42,779 nucleotides of DNA from Malonomonas rubra (GTDB lineage Bacteria > Desulfobacterota > Desulfuromonadia > Desulfuromonadales > Geopsychrobacteraceae): assembly GCF_003247215.1 (NCBI RefSeq), contig NZ_QKAP01000149.1, forward strand, positions 1-42,779, written 5' to 3'. Under the pieces are notes generated by a model. The model did not search any database. It was not told where the DNA came from and saw only the letters and a list, made by a program, of their open reading frames with translations. Made by a program: the position numbers and the translations under genes. Shown in pieces: positions 23,295 to 32,095 of this stretch (position 1 is its first letter; each line of letters starts with the position of its first letter).

Positions 23295-26200
23295 CTAAAC
23301 TTCATCACCTTCCAATGAGAAGATCGCTTCAAGACTTTTGAAACCGCCAGTTTTATCCTGCATATGTTTCTCGATTGCCAAGAGCCGTTGTCGAATGTGT
23401 TCTTCAACGATCAGTCGAAGTTTTTTGCCGCGCGCCAAATTTTCTTGTTTTATGCCTGCCAAGCCTTCAAGGGAGGCAGGGGCCATCGCAATTTCCAGCC
23501 TATTTTGAAAGAACATTTGTAGCTGCTGCTGGTAATCATTGTCGATATAGAAAACCTCTGGTACCAGCGATGAAAAACTGGAAACTGCCACTACATCTTT
23601 ACCGATCGTTCTGTAAGCATCTAGAACTTCAGGCTCCATGTCGAGATAGTTCTGAACCGGCATATACATCCGCTGCAGGTACTGGAGTACCTTTTCCGTT
23701 TTCTTATGATGTCCGCCGATGATAACTGAGGCGCCAATCTCACCTTTTCGCGCACCCTTTATCCAAGGGGCACCGGTTATCCCGAAGTCATTCAATACCG
23801 GAAGATGAACCAGGACAGACAGGGTGTTGATTGCCAGGGCAAAACCGGCTGATGGGCCGCCGACATTGTAGGAAGTGGAGAGCAACTGGTGGTGCAGGGA
23901 ATAACCATCCAGATATTCTCCAAGTAAGCGCGAGAGGTTGATCTTGGGTACCAGCGATTGAAGATAGGTTTCGACCAACGTTAAGGCCTCACGAGAGCTT
24001 TGGTGGGTCATCTGTACCGCAAGGTCGAGCTCGGCACCTGCTGCAGCACTGGTAGAAACGGCACCGGTGACAACGATCTTTTCCGGGAACATCCGGTAAA
24101 CAAGTGCCGAAGCGATCGGCAGGAGGATGCCACTGACATCGTTCGCGCCGACGCCGACCACGAAGCCGACTTGTGGTTCCTCAGAGAGTTCGGTTTCCAA
24201 AAATTCATCCAACTGTTGTTTGCTTTTGCGTAGCGGGCTGCTCGCTAGTTGCTGACGGGCAGTTTGCATGTGCCAGGCGGTAATCGGAAAATCTTTATCG
24301 TCTTCAATTTTTGCAAGACGTGAGATAATTTCGTCGAGCCTGCTCAACATCCCATCCTCACTCTGTCGAGCAGTTTGGGTCAACGTCGAGTCGGGCATCA
24401 TGCCTTCCAGTAAGCCGAGGAGGATTTTGTAGTTGAAACGAACAAAGCGGGATTTTTCTTCACTAGTTCCGCTACTAATCTGTTGCGCCTTGCGGATGAC
24501 TTCTAGTTCGGTCGTGCGCAATGAACGGACTTTTTCCGCATATGCAGTGTAATCGGCGGGGGTTTCGCAAAGTGCGTTAGCCTGCCGGGAAATCTCCCCA
24601 ATCGTCAGGCCATCGGCCAGAGGAATTCCCGCCATCTCCTGGGCGATGATGCTGGTGCAGTCTTCTTCACGTAAATGGCCTGTGACATTGAGCACTTTCA
24701 AACGTTTCGAACGGATCAGCGCCGGGTCGATAATGTCGAGGCGGTTGGTGGTCAGCACGGTAAAGACTCTATGAAGCGGAGTTTCACCATCGATGATGGA
24801 AAGGAATTTATTGGTGATCTTGTCGTACGGGCTACCGCCCTTTTGGCGGCGAGGGGCGACTGCGTCCCCTTCGTCAAAAAAGACCATAGCCGGTGAGATC
24901 ATCTTGGCGATGTCGTAAATCCGCTCCAAGTTGGCAACCATCCCTTCCAAGGGGTTGTTGACATCGGTTAGGTCGGTAAGGTTGGCGCAGATGTCCTGTA
25001 CATCGTGGTTATCCCCAAGCCAGGCTCTCACCATGAAGGTTTTCCCCGAACCTGGCGGGCCGGTCAAGACTACCCCCTTTTCATCGTTGATGTTGTAAAA
25101 AAGGGAGTTGTTGGCCATTTCCGAAAATTCGTTTTTGATCCCACCGATATACTCTTTCCAAGCGATGCTGCGATCCATCTGGGCAACCACTTTGCTGTAG
25201 ATCGACCCGTGAACGTTGCGAGCTACCGTTTTCAAGGCGTCGCGGACCAGCAGTTGATCGTCAAGGTGGTTTGGGCGAAAGCTGCCTTTGATGGTAATCA
25301 GAGAGGAGATCAGTCGCCGTACATAGGCCGGAGTGATGCGCAGACTGCGTTGGTGGAAAATCGGGTAGAGCTTCTCAACTGCCTGGTCGAGCTCTTCTTC
25401 GGAGAGGTGCGGGGAGTGCGGGGTGCGCGGATCCTTGGGATGATTCTTGCGACGTAACTCCAAGCAGACCACCTCGCGCAGATTGGCCGGGTTCTCCCAG
25501 ATATCATTTACATCGATGATAAGGCCACGTTCGACAAAGCGCCGGTAGATGGCTGGATCAAGCTGTTCCGGCTGGTCGGTGGTGGCGATCAGGATACAGT
25601 CGCGGCGACCATGGGCGATCTCGTCGAGGATGATGTTGGAAGTGTCAACTAGGGTCGATTGCTGTGACTTGATTGAGCTGCGTTCGTCCGGTACACCAAA
25701 AGCAGAGTGGGCTTCTTCCATGTGTCTTAGGCAGAGGCGTGCCGGGTTGCCCATCGCCTTGCGCAAATAGTTGCCCGGCTCTCCGGCCAGCGCAGTCTGG
25801 TAATCGTTCGGGGTGATCATCGCGTAATCGATGCGGACCCCTTCTTCATCTAGCGAAGAGAGCGCTTGGCTGATCCGGTTGCGAAAGAGGTAGCGAACAA
25901 TCGGTAGGCGGGAAAAAATTCTCAGCTTCGCCCTTTTGCGGCGTCGCTCGATGCGGATTGCCAGCTCCGGGTCGACTTCGGCGAGGCTGCGCCAGAAAGG
26001 TTGATTCGCCATCACTTCGTCACGCTTGGCCTTCAGGTCGACAACTGGAGTAACCTCCGAAGAGAAGAAGGTTTCCTCGATCGCCTGCTTGATGGTGGCG
26101 CTTTTGCCACTGCCAGAGTTGCCGATCACAAGTATCAGCGGAGCACGAGGTATCTCCGGATCGTCCGAGTATTCTTTAAGGATGAAAGCGTGATAGAGTT

Positions 26201-26609
26201 TATCGAAAGTTTTGCTGAGGGATTTAGGCACGAAGGTGTCGATGGTTTCCTTTTCCAGCAAGGAAGTCAGGTACTGATGGTCGTGCTGGTCCAGCTCTCT
26301 GGAGAGGATTCGGTTCCAGGCAGCGGTTGCGTTCTGAGACCCGGCTGCTTCAAAGCGGTTGTGCCAGTCGTTGAGTTTTCCCGGATCCTGCAGCAGGTCA
26401 AATTTGCGCTCTTCTTCTTTGAATAAACCTTGAATTAACAGGAAAATTCGTTTGGTCAGGGAACGAGTTGGGGTGTACTGGTGTAATCGTCTCAGCACGA
26501 AGCGGCGTGTTTCGCTGCTCCAACTGTTTACCAGCGCCTCAATCTGCTGAATTCTTGCTTCGGAGAGACTGACGTAAATCGGCGCTCTGGTTTTACGGGT
26601 TTGGGGCAT
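23295..26609 (-). CDS. Tandem AAA+ ATPase with C-terminal LonB-like serine protease domain
   Basis: The 1104-residue protein has a helical N-terminal region (1-150), a first AAA+ module with Walker A GNSGSGKS (163-170) but a poorly conserved Walker B, and a second AAA+ module with Walker A GPPGSGKT (517-524), Walker B MVFFDEGD (575-582) and sensor LTTN (619-622). After a helical linker comes a Lon-type S16 protease domain (about 810-1010), with Ser-920 in GGPSAG and Lys-970 in GGHHKK, spaced from the GG as in LonB. The Ser-Lys distance (50) exceeds the usual 43 through an apparent insertion near 947-953. It lacks the classical Lon N-domain. It overlaps the SPFH gene by 17 bases, implying a joint membrane-associated unfoldase-protease. 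Confidence 0.88.
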   Translation of the reverse strand: MPQTRKTRAPIYVSLSEARIQQIEALVNSWSSETRRFVLRRLHQYTPTRSLTKRIFLLIQGLFKEEERKFDLLQDPGKLNDWHNRFEAAGSQNATAAWNRILSRELDQHDHQYLTSLLEKETIDTFVPKSLSKTFDKLYHAFILKEYSDDPEIPRAPLILVIGNSGSGKSATIKQAIEETFFSSEVTPVVDLKAKRDEVMANQPFWRSLAEVDPELAIRIERRRKRAKLRIFSRLPIVRYLFRNRISQALSSLDEEGVRIDYAMITPNDYQTALAGEPGNYLRKAMGNPARLCLRHMEEAHSAFGVPDERSSIKSQQSTLVDTSNIILDEIAHGRRDCILIATTDQPEQLDPAIYRRFVERGLIIDVNDIWENPANLREVVCLELRRKNHPKDPRTPHSPHLSEEELDQAVEKLYPIFHQRSLRITPAYVRRLISSLITIKGSFRPNHLDDQLLVRDALKTVARNVHGSIYSKVVAQMDRSIAWKEYIGGIKNEFSEMANNSLFYNINDEKGVVLTGPPGSGKTFMVRAWLGDNHDVQDICANLTDLTDVNNPLEGMVANLERIYDIAKMISPAMVFFDEGDAVAPRRQKGGSPYDKITNKFLSIIDGETPLHRVFTVLTTNRLDIIDPALIRSKRLKVLNVTGHLREEDCTSIIAQEMAGIPLADGLTIGEISRQANALCETPADYTAYAEKVRSLRTTELEVIRKAQQISSGTSEEKSRFVRFNYKILLGLLEGMMPDSTLTQTARQSEDGMLSRLDEIISRLAKIEDDKDFPITAWHMQTARQQLASSPLRKSKQQLDEFLETELSEEPQVGFVVGVGANDVSGILLPIASALVYRMFPEKIVVTGAVSTSAAAGAELDLAVQMTHQSSREALTLVETYLQSLVPKINLSRLLGEYLDGYSLHHQLLSTSYNVGGPSAGFALAINTLSVLVHLPVLNDFGITGAPWIKGARKGEIGASVIIGGHHKKTEKVLQYLQRMYMPVQNYLDMEPEVLDAYRTIGKDVVAVSSFSSLVPEVFYIDNDYQQQLQMFFQNRLEIAMAPASLEGLAGIKQENLARGKKLRLIVEEHIRQRLLAIEKHMQDKTGGFKSLEAIFSLEGDEV

Positions 26610-27576
26610 AGCGCTTTCCTTTGTCGTTAGCCGGCTGCGGCTGCAAAGGCATCGGTGACGGCAAGGTCACCGGAACTGCTGTGGCGGTATTATTTAGCAC
26701 AAAAGTGTTCTGCCCCTGTTGATTCTTTTCGTAAGCCGTAGCCCATTTCTGTTGATTGAGAAAGTCGAACAGGGATGGGTCGTTCGCGCTACTGATGCCA
26801 AGTGCTTTGCGCATCTGCTGAATTGACTCGCTGTAGGCGGCATACAGCTTGCGGGTTCGACTGGCCTCCAAATCGGCAGCATAGTTTTCGGCCTCGGCGA
26901 TCAACTCACGGCGCTTTTTCTCTTCACTCGCTTCGGCGAGCTTTTCACCGTAACGGGTGTCGCGCAAGACGAAAGAGATGATCTCGATGCCATATTTCTG
27001 CTCCAGGGTCAGGCCGCCTTCGTTAATCGGCCTGTCTTTCAGAGTGCGGTAGATCTGTTCTTTAATCCTGGCCCGGTCCGAAATCAGCTCATTGATCGTT
27101 TCTCCCTGCATGACATCTTTAACGATCCCGTCGAAATCAGTCTGTAGCAGGGTAAGGGGGGAGCGGTTCTCGATTCCCCAGCGATTCAGGTCGCGGATGC
27201 GGTAGGTCAACATGGCGCTTGTCCAAAGCGCTATATTCCCTTTCGACATGATCCGCTGTGGTTCAATGGTGTTGCCAAGATGCAGTTCCTGGTTCATTAG
27301 CGGAACTTCTAGCTCCAACTGGGTAAAGATTGGCAGGCGGAAGTGCCAACCGACCCGGGTGATCGCATTACGCTCCCCGCTAAGGGTTTCGAGGATGAAG
27401 GCGTAATTCTGGCGTACCTTATAGAAAGTTCTGCTGGCGTAAACCATGGCGATGCCGCTATATGCCAAGATAAAAATGAAAATAGTCACAAAGATACGTT
27501 TGAAGAGGGCCTTTAAGCGGGCACGATGGAGTAAGCTCGATTGTCCTTCCTGGGTCACAACAGGCCTCCTGGGCAT
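26593..27576 (-). CDS. SPFH/Band 7 (stomatin-prohibitin) membrane protein
   Basis: A 327-residue protein with one N-terminal transmembrane helix (about 27-48), an SPFH domain (about 50-215; FRLPIFTQLELEVPLMNQE, WTSAMLTYRIRDLNRWG, GIEIISFVLRDTRYGEKL), a charged coiled coil (about 200-250) and a Gln/Pro-rich tail. It resembles HflC/HflK in plan but is a separate paralogue. SPFH proteins form large cage-like oligomers around membrane proteases. The 17-base overlap with the tandem-AAA Lon-like gene suggests it recruits or caps that protease. The ribosome site upstream of the ATG is weak, so the start is less certain. The 259 bases upstream contain no gene and may hold the promoter. Confidence 0.88.
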   Translation of the reverse strand: MPRRPVVTQEGQSSLLHRARLKALFKRIFVTIFIFILAYSGIAMVYASRTFYKVRQNYAFILETLSGERNAITRVGWHFRLPIFTQLELEVPLMNQELHLGNTIEPQRIMSKGNIALWTSAMLTYRIRDLNRWGIENRSPLTLLQTDFDGIVKDVMQGETINELISDRARIKEQIYRTLKDRPINEGGLTLEQKYGIEIISFVLRDTRYGEKLAEASEEKKRRELIAEAENYAADLEASRTRKLYAAYSESIQQMRKALGISSANDPSLFDFLNQQKWATAYEKNQQGQNTFVLNNTATAVPVTLPSPMPLQPQPANDKGKRYAPNP

Positions 27577-27835
27577 CAGCCGCCGGTTGGGGTTGCTTCA
27601 CTTGTCGATAATTGTTGATGCTATAAATCGAAGTTTAATGATAGCAGGAATGAAAATGATTTCCAGACAAAAATAGAAAAGCGTTTTATTTTAACTTAAA
27701 AACTTTATTTGGATTCTTGTGGCTAATGCCATTTTTGTAGGAGGGTGTTTTTTGAACTCGATTTTATGTTGGGGGGAAGAAGCTTTAAGTCGCTGATATA
27801 TAGCGCTTTTGCATGTGCCAGAAAACAGCGTTCTA

Positions 27836-28663
27836 TTATTTGTTTAGTAGTTTGTCTATTTCTTGTAGCGCTGATACTGCTCCACAGGGGAACGAAAGAT
27901 GTGGTGCGCAGACCTGTGGTTCCCGCGGATTGATTCGCAATACTTTTGTTTGCTGCTGTCGTCCAAGCCGTTCGCTCAGGTTACGAATCGTCGGGATTGC
28001 AGACCCTGCTCCCATTTCGACAATAACCATCTGGCCATTTTGATTCTGTTGCAGGAAAGCGTCAAAGTTATCTTCCTGGGCCGCAGTACGTTGATGCAGC
28101 CAGGAATAATCACCAAACATCAGGATATTGGGGCGGGCTACTCGTTTGCAGTTGGGGCATTTGGGAGCAAGTTCGGCGCGCATGGTCGATTCATCGATAG
28201 GAATTTCTTCTTGGTTTGGCCAGATATTGCGATTACAGGGAACGGTGCATTGCAGATGATGAATTGAACCGTGAATTTCAAGAATCCGGTCTTCGCCAAA
28301 GCCGGATTTCTGGAACTGACCGTCGACATTTGAGGTGACGACGAAGTGGTCGAGCTGGTAGCGTTCAATCCAGTTGCGCAATAGGTTAAAGCCTTTGTGC
28401 GGGATTGTGCTACGGTAGAGGTTGGTGCGGTGGCCGTAAAAGCCCCAGCCGAACAGCGGGTCGCGTTCAAAATGTTCCGGGTTGGCTGCCTGAACAAAAC
28501 TCAAACCGAGCCGTTCGTACATCGGATAAGCTTTCCAGAACCCTTGATCCCCACGGAAGTCGGGCAGTCCCGAATCGACCCCCATGCCGGCACCAGCGGT
28601 AATAATTATTGCAGTGGCGTTAGCAATTGACTCCGCAGCATCAGCATAAGGGTACTCTGACAT
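27836..28663 (-). CDS. Sir2-family (sirtuin) NAD-dependent protein deacylase
   Basis: The 275-residue protein has the NAD-binding signature ITAGAGMGVDSGLPDFRG (21-38), TSNVDGQF (110-117; usually TQNVDGLH), catalytic His-131 in HGSIHH, and four zinc-ligand cysteines (139, 143, 169, 172). It would remove acyl groups from lysines, or act as an ADP-ribosyl transfer enzyme, in the cytoplasm. The open frame extends 96 codons upstream, but the ATG at 28663 with AGGAGA upstream begins the domain. It lies 14 bases after the YbaK-type gene, same strand. Sequence details (GAGMGVDSG) place it away from classical CobB. Confidence 0.88.
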   Translation of the reverse strand: MSEYPYADAAESIANATAIIITAGAGMGVDSGLPDFRGDQGFWKAYPMYERLGLSFVQAANPEHFERDPLFGWGFYGHRTNLYRSTIPHKGFNLLRNWIERYQLDHFVVTSNVDGQFQKSGFGEDRILEIHGSIHHLQCTVPCNRNIWPNQEEIPIDESTMRAELAPKCPNCKRVARPNILMFGDYSWLHQRTAAQEDNFDAFLQQNQNGQMVIVEMGAGSAIPTIRNLSERLGRQQQTKVLRINPREPQVCAPHLSFPCGAVSALQEIDKLLNK

Positions 28664-28677
28664 GGGTTCTCCTGTGG

Positions 28678-29160
28678 TTAAATGGCAACACTTACCGATG
28701 TCGGGTTGAGGATTGTTACCAGCGCTTGCGGTTCGATTTCGACCAAGAGCCCGCGCTTGCCGCCGTTGATGCAAATTTTTTCCAATCCAAGGATCGATTC
28801 TTCGACATAAACCGGCAGCTCCTGCTTGGTCCCAAAGGGGGATATGCCACCGGTCTGATAGCCGGTTAGTCGGTCGGCCTTTTCCCGTGCGCAGGGACTT
28901 ATTTGCTTGACTTTCAGTTGCCGAGCCAGATGTTTTAAAGAAACCTCGCAACTGCCGTGCATTAGAACGATCAGCGGGTGGCCCTGGTCATCCTCCATCA
29001 CTAAGGTTTTTATTACTTGAAATTCATCGACGCCTAATTCGCGCGCACTGACTTTGGTACCGCCTTTGTCCTCGTACTTGTATGGCATCGGGACAAACTT
29101 GACCTTGTGTTGTTTAAGAACCCGGATCGCCTGGGTCATCGGTGTTTTGATTTTCGCCAT
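28678..29160 (-). CDS. ybaK: Cys-tRNA(Pro)/Cys-tRNA(Cys) deacylase, YbaK/EbsC type
   Basis: A 160-residue YbaK/EbsC-fold protein that hydrolyses cysteine misattached to tRNA-Pro. Markers are TPMTQAIRVLKQHKVKF, the VIKTLVMEDDQGHPLIVL strand pair, SCEVSLKHLARQL and GYQTGGISPFGTK. Its ATG overlaps the rhomboid stop by one base (TAATG), implying translational coupling with a membrane protease. The coupling of a tRNA editing enzyme, rhomboid and sirtuin fits a translation and protein quality theme. Confidence 0.92.
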   Translation of the reverse strand: MAKIKTPMTQAIRVLKQHKVKFVPMPYKYEDKGGTKVSARELGVDEFQVIKTLVMEDDQGHPLIVLMHGSCEVSLKHLARQLKVKQISPCAREKADRLTGYQTGGISPFGTKQELPVYVEESILGLEKICINGGKRGLLVEIEPQALVTILNPTSVSVAI

Positions 29161-29906
29161 TAGAGAACATACCTAAGGACCAGGGTGACAAGAACAAGCA
29201 GCAGGCTAAGCGCTGTCAGGACGACAAACAGCCAAGCGAGGAAATTAAAAATCGAATCGGTTTTCCGTTGAGCGCGGATGGTGGTCGGAATCAGCCAGCC
29301 GAAAGCGGCACCACCGAGCAAACCTCCGACATGGGCAGCGTTGTCAGCACCAACGACGAAGCCGAATACCAGTGCGATCACAACCCATTGAAAAAGAAAA
29401 TTCCGTCGTTGAATACCTAGACTACCTCCGATGCGATGGTAATAGCTAACGGCAAACCCGAAAATGCCGAACAGCGCACCGGATGCGCCGACTACCGTGA
29501 CCTGCGGGTGGAGCAGCAGTCCAGCAAGGGTGGCGACAATGCCGGTAACCGTGTAGATGACGAAGAAACGCTGCCAGCCTACTTCCGCCTCAATTAGTGG
29601 GCCGATCTGGTAGAGCACCACCATGTTGAAGCCAAGATGGATGATGCCGCCATGCATGTAGGCGTAAGAGATGCAGCGCCAGATATCTCCCAATTGGAAG
29701 ACAAACGGCCAGTATTGGGCTCCCCATGCGCGGAGCAGGCGGATGTCGGGACTTAAAATCACCTGCATGCCGTGGCCAAGTACGGTGCCATGCAGCACCA
29801 TCAGGGTGAACATCACGAGATTGGTATAAATAAGAATCTGCACCAGGGAATGACCACGTAGGGAGCGGGTGATAAAGAACTTATGGCGTTGGTAGTGGGC
29901 GTTCAA
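29160..29906 (-). CDS. Rhomboid-family intramembrane serine protease
   Basis: The 248-residue protein has about seven hydrophobic segments. Catalytic Ser-142 lies in GASGALFG and His-192 in NAAHVGGLLGG; the supporting HLGFNM (His-90, Asn-94) motif in helix 2 is also present. It would cleave transmembrane helices within the inner membrane. It lies 130 bases downstream of hflC and overlaps ybaK at its stop. The ribosome site is GGAGTC about 8 bases upstream of the ATG. Confidence 0.93.
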   Translation of the reverse strand: MNAHYQRHKFFITRSLRGHSLVQILIYTNLVMFTLMVLHGTVLGHGMQVILSPDIRLLRAWGAQYWPFVFQLGDIWRCISYAYMHGGIIHLGFNMVVLYQIGPLIEAEVGWQRFFVIYTVTGIVATLAGLLLHPQVTVVGASGALFGIFGFAVSYYHRIGGSLGIQRRNFLFQWVVIALVFGFVVGADNAAHVGGLLGGAAFGWLIPTTIRAQRKTDSIFNFLAWLFVVLTALSLLLVLVTLVLRYVL

Positions 29907-29988
29907 GTTTGGACTCCTCAGAAGGGATTTTCTTAAAATTAGCGCAGAAAATAAAATACGGCAAGTTGAGCCTCTGACACATTACGAA

Positions 29989-30019
29989 ACAAGGGGCTCT
30001 CAGGTAGAGAACCCCTTGT
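29989..30019 (-). terminator. Hairpin after hflC, weak terminator
   Basis: ACAAGGGG (29989-29996) pairs with CCCCTTGT (30012-30019) and the loop flanks can extend the stem (CTCTC/GAGA). Only a short T tract follows on the minus strand, so it may attenuate rather than end transcription into the rhomboid gene. Confidence 0.5.
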
Positions 30020-30036
30020 GGCGCGAAACTTCTTAA

Positions 30037-30963
30037 TTACTGAGCTTTTTTCAAATAGCGGTAGTAATCGGAGTCGGTTGAAATAATAAGCTTGCCATTC
30101 TCCTTGATCGCTTTCTTATACGACTCCAAGGTGCGCAAGAAGGCATAGAATTCCTTGTCTTGGTTGTAGGCGTTAGCGTAAATGGCAGCCGCCTGTGCAT
30201 CAGCTGCACCACGGACTTCCAGCGCCTTGCGATAGGCCTCTGAGCTGATCTCCTTCAATTCCCGTTGCATCTGACCGAGGATTTCCGCTTTTTCTCCTTC
30301 CCCCTCGGAGCGGTATTGAGCGGCGACCTTCTTTCGCTCGTTGATCATCCGCTCATAAACCCGGGTTCGGACCTGCTCGACGTAGTTGATCCGCTTGATC
30401 TGCACGTCAATCAGCTCAATGCCGTATTCGGGGGTGCTAGTCTTAGCTTTTTCCAGAATGCCAGCAAGAATCTCCTCTCTACCGACTAGATCCTCCTTGG
30501 TGATCTTTTGACCTTCAACCTCGAAGTGTTCATCCTCCGCACTGACATAATCACTGCCTCGCACCAGCTCAACCAGCAGGTGGCCGGAAACAGCGTCGCG
30601 GACCACCGAGTCGATGATGTCGTCGAGGCGGCTTTGTGCGCCCCGTTCGGTTGCGACCGTCTTGTAGAAGGTCAGCGGATCCTTAATCTTCCAGCGAGCA
30701 GTAGTATCGACCCAGATAAATTTTTTATCCTTGGTCGGGATCTGGTTCGGGTCACCGTCCCATTTTAAAATGCGGTGTTCAAAGCGGATGACTTTCTGCA
30801 TAAAGGGAATTTTAAAGTGCAATCCTGGGAAGATTACATCGCCGATCGGTTTGCCAAACTGGGTAACGATCGCCTGTTCCGCTTCGTTGACAACGAAAAG
30901 TCCGCCGCGGCCGATGATAAAAAGGGCAAATATCAGTACGATGAAAAAAGGTGCTTTTTTCAT
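30037..30963 (-). CDS. hflC: HflC, SPFH modulator of FtsH
   Basis: A 308-residue SPFH protein with an N-terminal signal-anchor helix (FFIVLIFALFIIGRGGLFVV), the HflC-typical VNEAEQAIVTQFGKPIG and GLHFKIPFMQKVIRFEHRIL, the region VQIKRINYVEQVRTRVYERM, and the AAAIYANAYNQDKEFYAFLR segment near the C-terminus. With HflK it forms a periplasm-facing cage that regulates the FtsH protease. It overlaps hflK by 4 bases (ATGA). Confidence 0.95.
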   Translation of the reverse strand: MKKAPFFIVLIFALFIIGRGGLFVVNEAEQAIVTQFGKPIGDVIFPGLHFKIPFMQKVIRFEHRILKWDGDPNQIPTKDKKFIWVDTTARWKIKDPLTFYKTVATERGAQSRLDDIIDSVVRDAVSGHLLVELVRGSDYVSAEDEHFEVEGQKITKEDLVGREEILAGILEKAKTSTPEYGIELIDVQIKRINYVEQVRTRVYERMINERKKVAAQYRSEGEGEKAEILGQMQRELKEISSEAYRKALEVRGAADAQAAAIYANAYNQDKEFYAFLRTLESYKKAIKENGKLIISTDSDYYRYLKKAQ

Positions 30964-31988
30964 TTGGCACCTCCTTCCACTGCTTTACGCAAGGGGAGCA
31001 ATGGCAACAGGCCGCCGTTGTTATCGTCCATGATGTAGGTTTCCTCAAGCCGGGGCAGAATCACTTCCATCGTTTCCAAGTGGATGCGCCGCCGGGTCAC
31101 TTCGGGAGCTTTCTTGTACTCGGCCAGTAGAGCCAGGAAACGATTAGTTTCCCCTTGCGCCTTGTTGATCCGCTCGACGGCATAACCTTCCGCTTCCTGC
31201 AGAGCTCGTTTGGCCTCGCCGCGAGCACGTGGCACCTCACGGTTGAACTGCTCGCGCGCCTGAAAGATCAAACTCTCTTTCTGTTGTTCCGCTTCGTTGA
31301 CCTCGTTGAAAGCGTCTTTTACCGGGTCGGGAGGGGTTACATCCTGAAACTTTACGGTGACGATCCGCACGCCGATGTCATATTGATTGAGTGTCTGCTG
31401 CAGGTTCTGCTGGATTTCGCCGGCCAGCGCAGCCCGCTCGGTGGTCAGAACCTGGGTGACATTGGCGTTGCCGATCGCTTTGCGGACCATTGCTTCGCAG
31501 ATGTCGCGGATGGTGCCGACCGGATCCTGGATTTTGAAGATATACTTGAAGGGATCGGAAACCTGGAACTGGACGATCCATTCCACGTCGCTGACGTTCA
31601 GGTCGCCGGTCAGGGTCAGGGATTCCTCTTCCAGTCCTCGCTTACTGAAGCTGGAGCGGACCCCCGGGGTGACGGTACGGTAGCCGAATTCTTCTTTCAG
31701 CACCCGACCGGTCGGCACAAGATAGACTTGCTCAATACCGAATGGGATCTTGAAGTGCAAACCCGGATCGGCGAAGCCGGCGAACTTGCCGAAGCGAAGC
31801 ACCACCCCGGTTTCCTCGGTGTCAACTTCGTAGAAGCTGCTGTACGCGCCAATGACGACCACCAGTAGCAGAATGACCAGCGGGAAAAAACCACGTTGCG
31901 GGTTGAATTTTTGTTTGAATTGCTCTCTAATTTCGATGACCTTCTTTTCCAGATCATCAGCGGAAGGACCTTGTCCCCAATCCTGCAT
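30960..31988 (-). CDS. hflK: HflK, SPFH modulator of FtsH
   Basis: The 342-residue partner of HflC has a short cytoplasmic N-terminus, one membrane helix (FFPLVILLLVVVIGAYSSFY), the HflK-type VDTEETGVVLRFGKF and GLHFKIPFGIEQVYLVPTGR, and the ending FLALLAEYKKAPEVTRRRIH. GAGAGGTTAAG precedes the ATG. It is 107 bases downstream of the TraB-family gene on the same strand. No ftsH is visible here, so the partner protease must be elsewhere, or the tandem-AAA protease may also be involved. Confidence 0.95.
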   Translation of the reverse strand: MQDWGQGPSADDLEKKVIEIREQFKQKFNPQRGFFPLVILLLVVVIGAYSSFYEVDTEETGVVLRFGKFAGFADPGLHFKIPFGIEQVYLVPTGRVLKEEFGYRTVTPGVRSSFSKRGLEEESLTLTGDLNVSDVEWIVQFQVSDPFKYIFKIQDPVGTIRDICEAMVRKAIGNANVTQVLTTERAALAGEIQQNLQQTLNQYDIGVRIVTVKFQDVTPPDPVKDAFNEVNEAEQQKESLIFQAREQFNREVPRARGEAKRALQEAEGYAVERINKAQGETNRFLALLAEYKKAPEVTRRRIHLETMEVILPRLEETYIMDDNNGGLLPLLPLRKAVEGGAK

Positions 31989-32095
31989 CTTAACCTCTCT
32001 GCTTGGAGTGAGTGCGGGTTGCTGTGAGTTGTGATCGAATTATGACTATAGCATATAGCAGGTTTGCCCGAAGGTGAAACGGGTGAAACCGGTTT

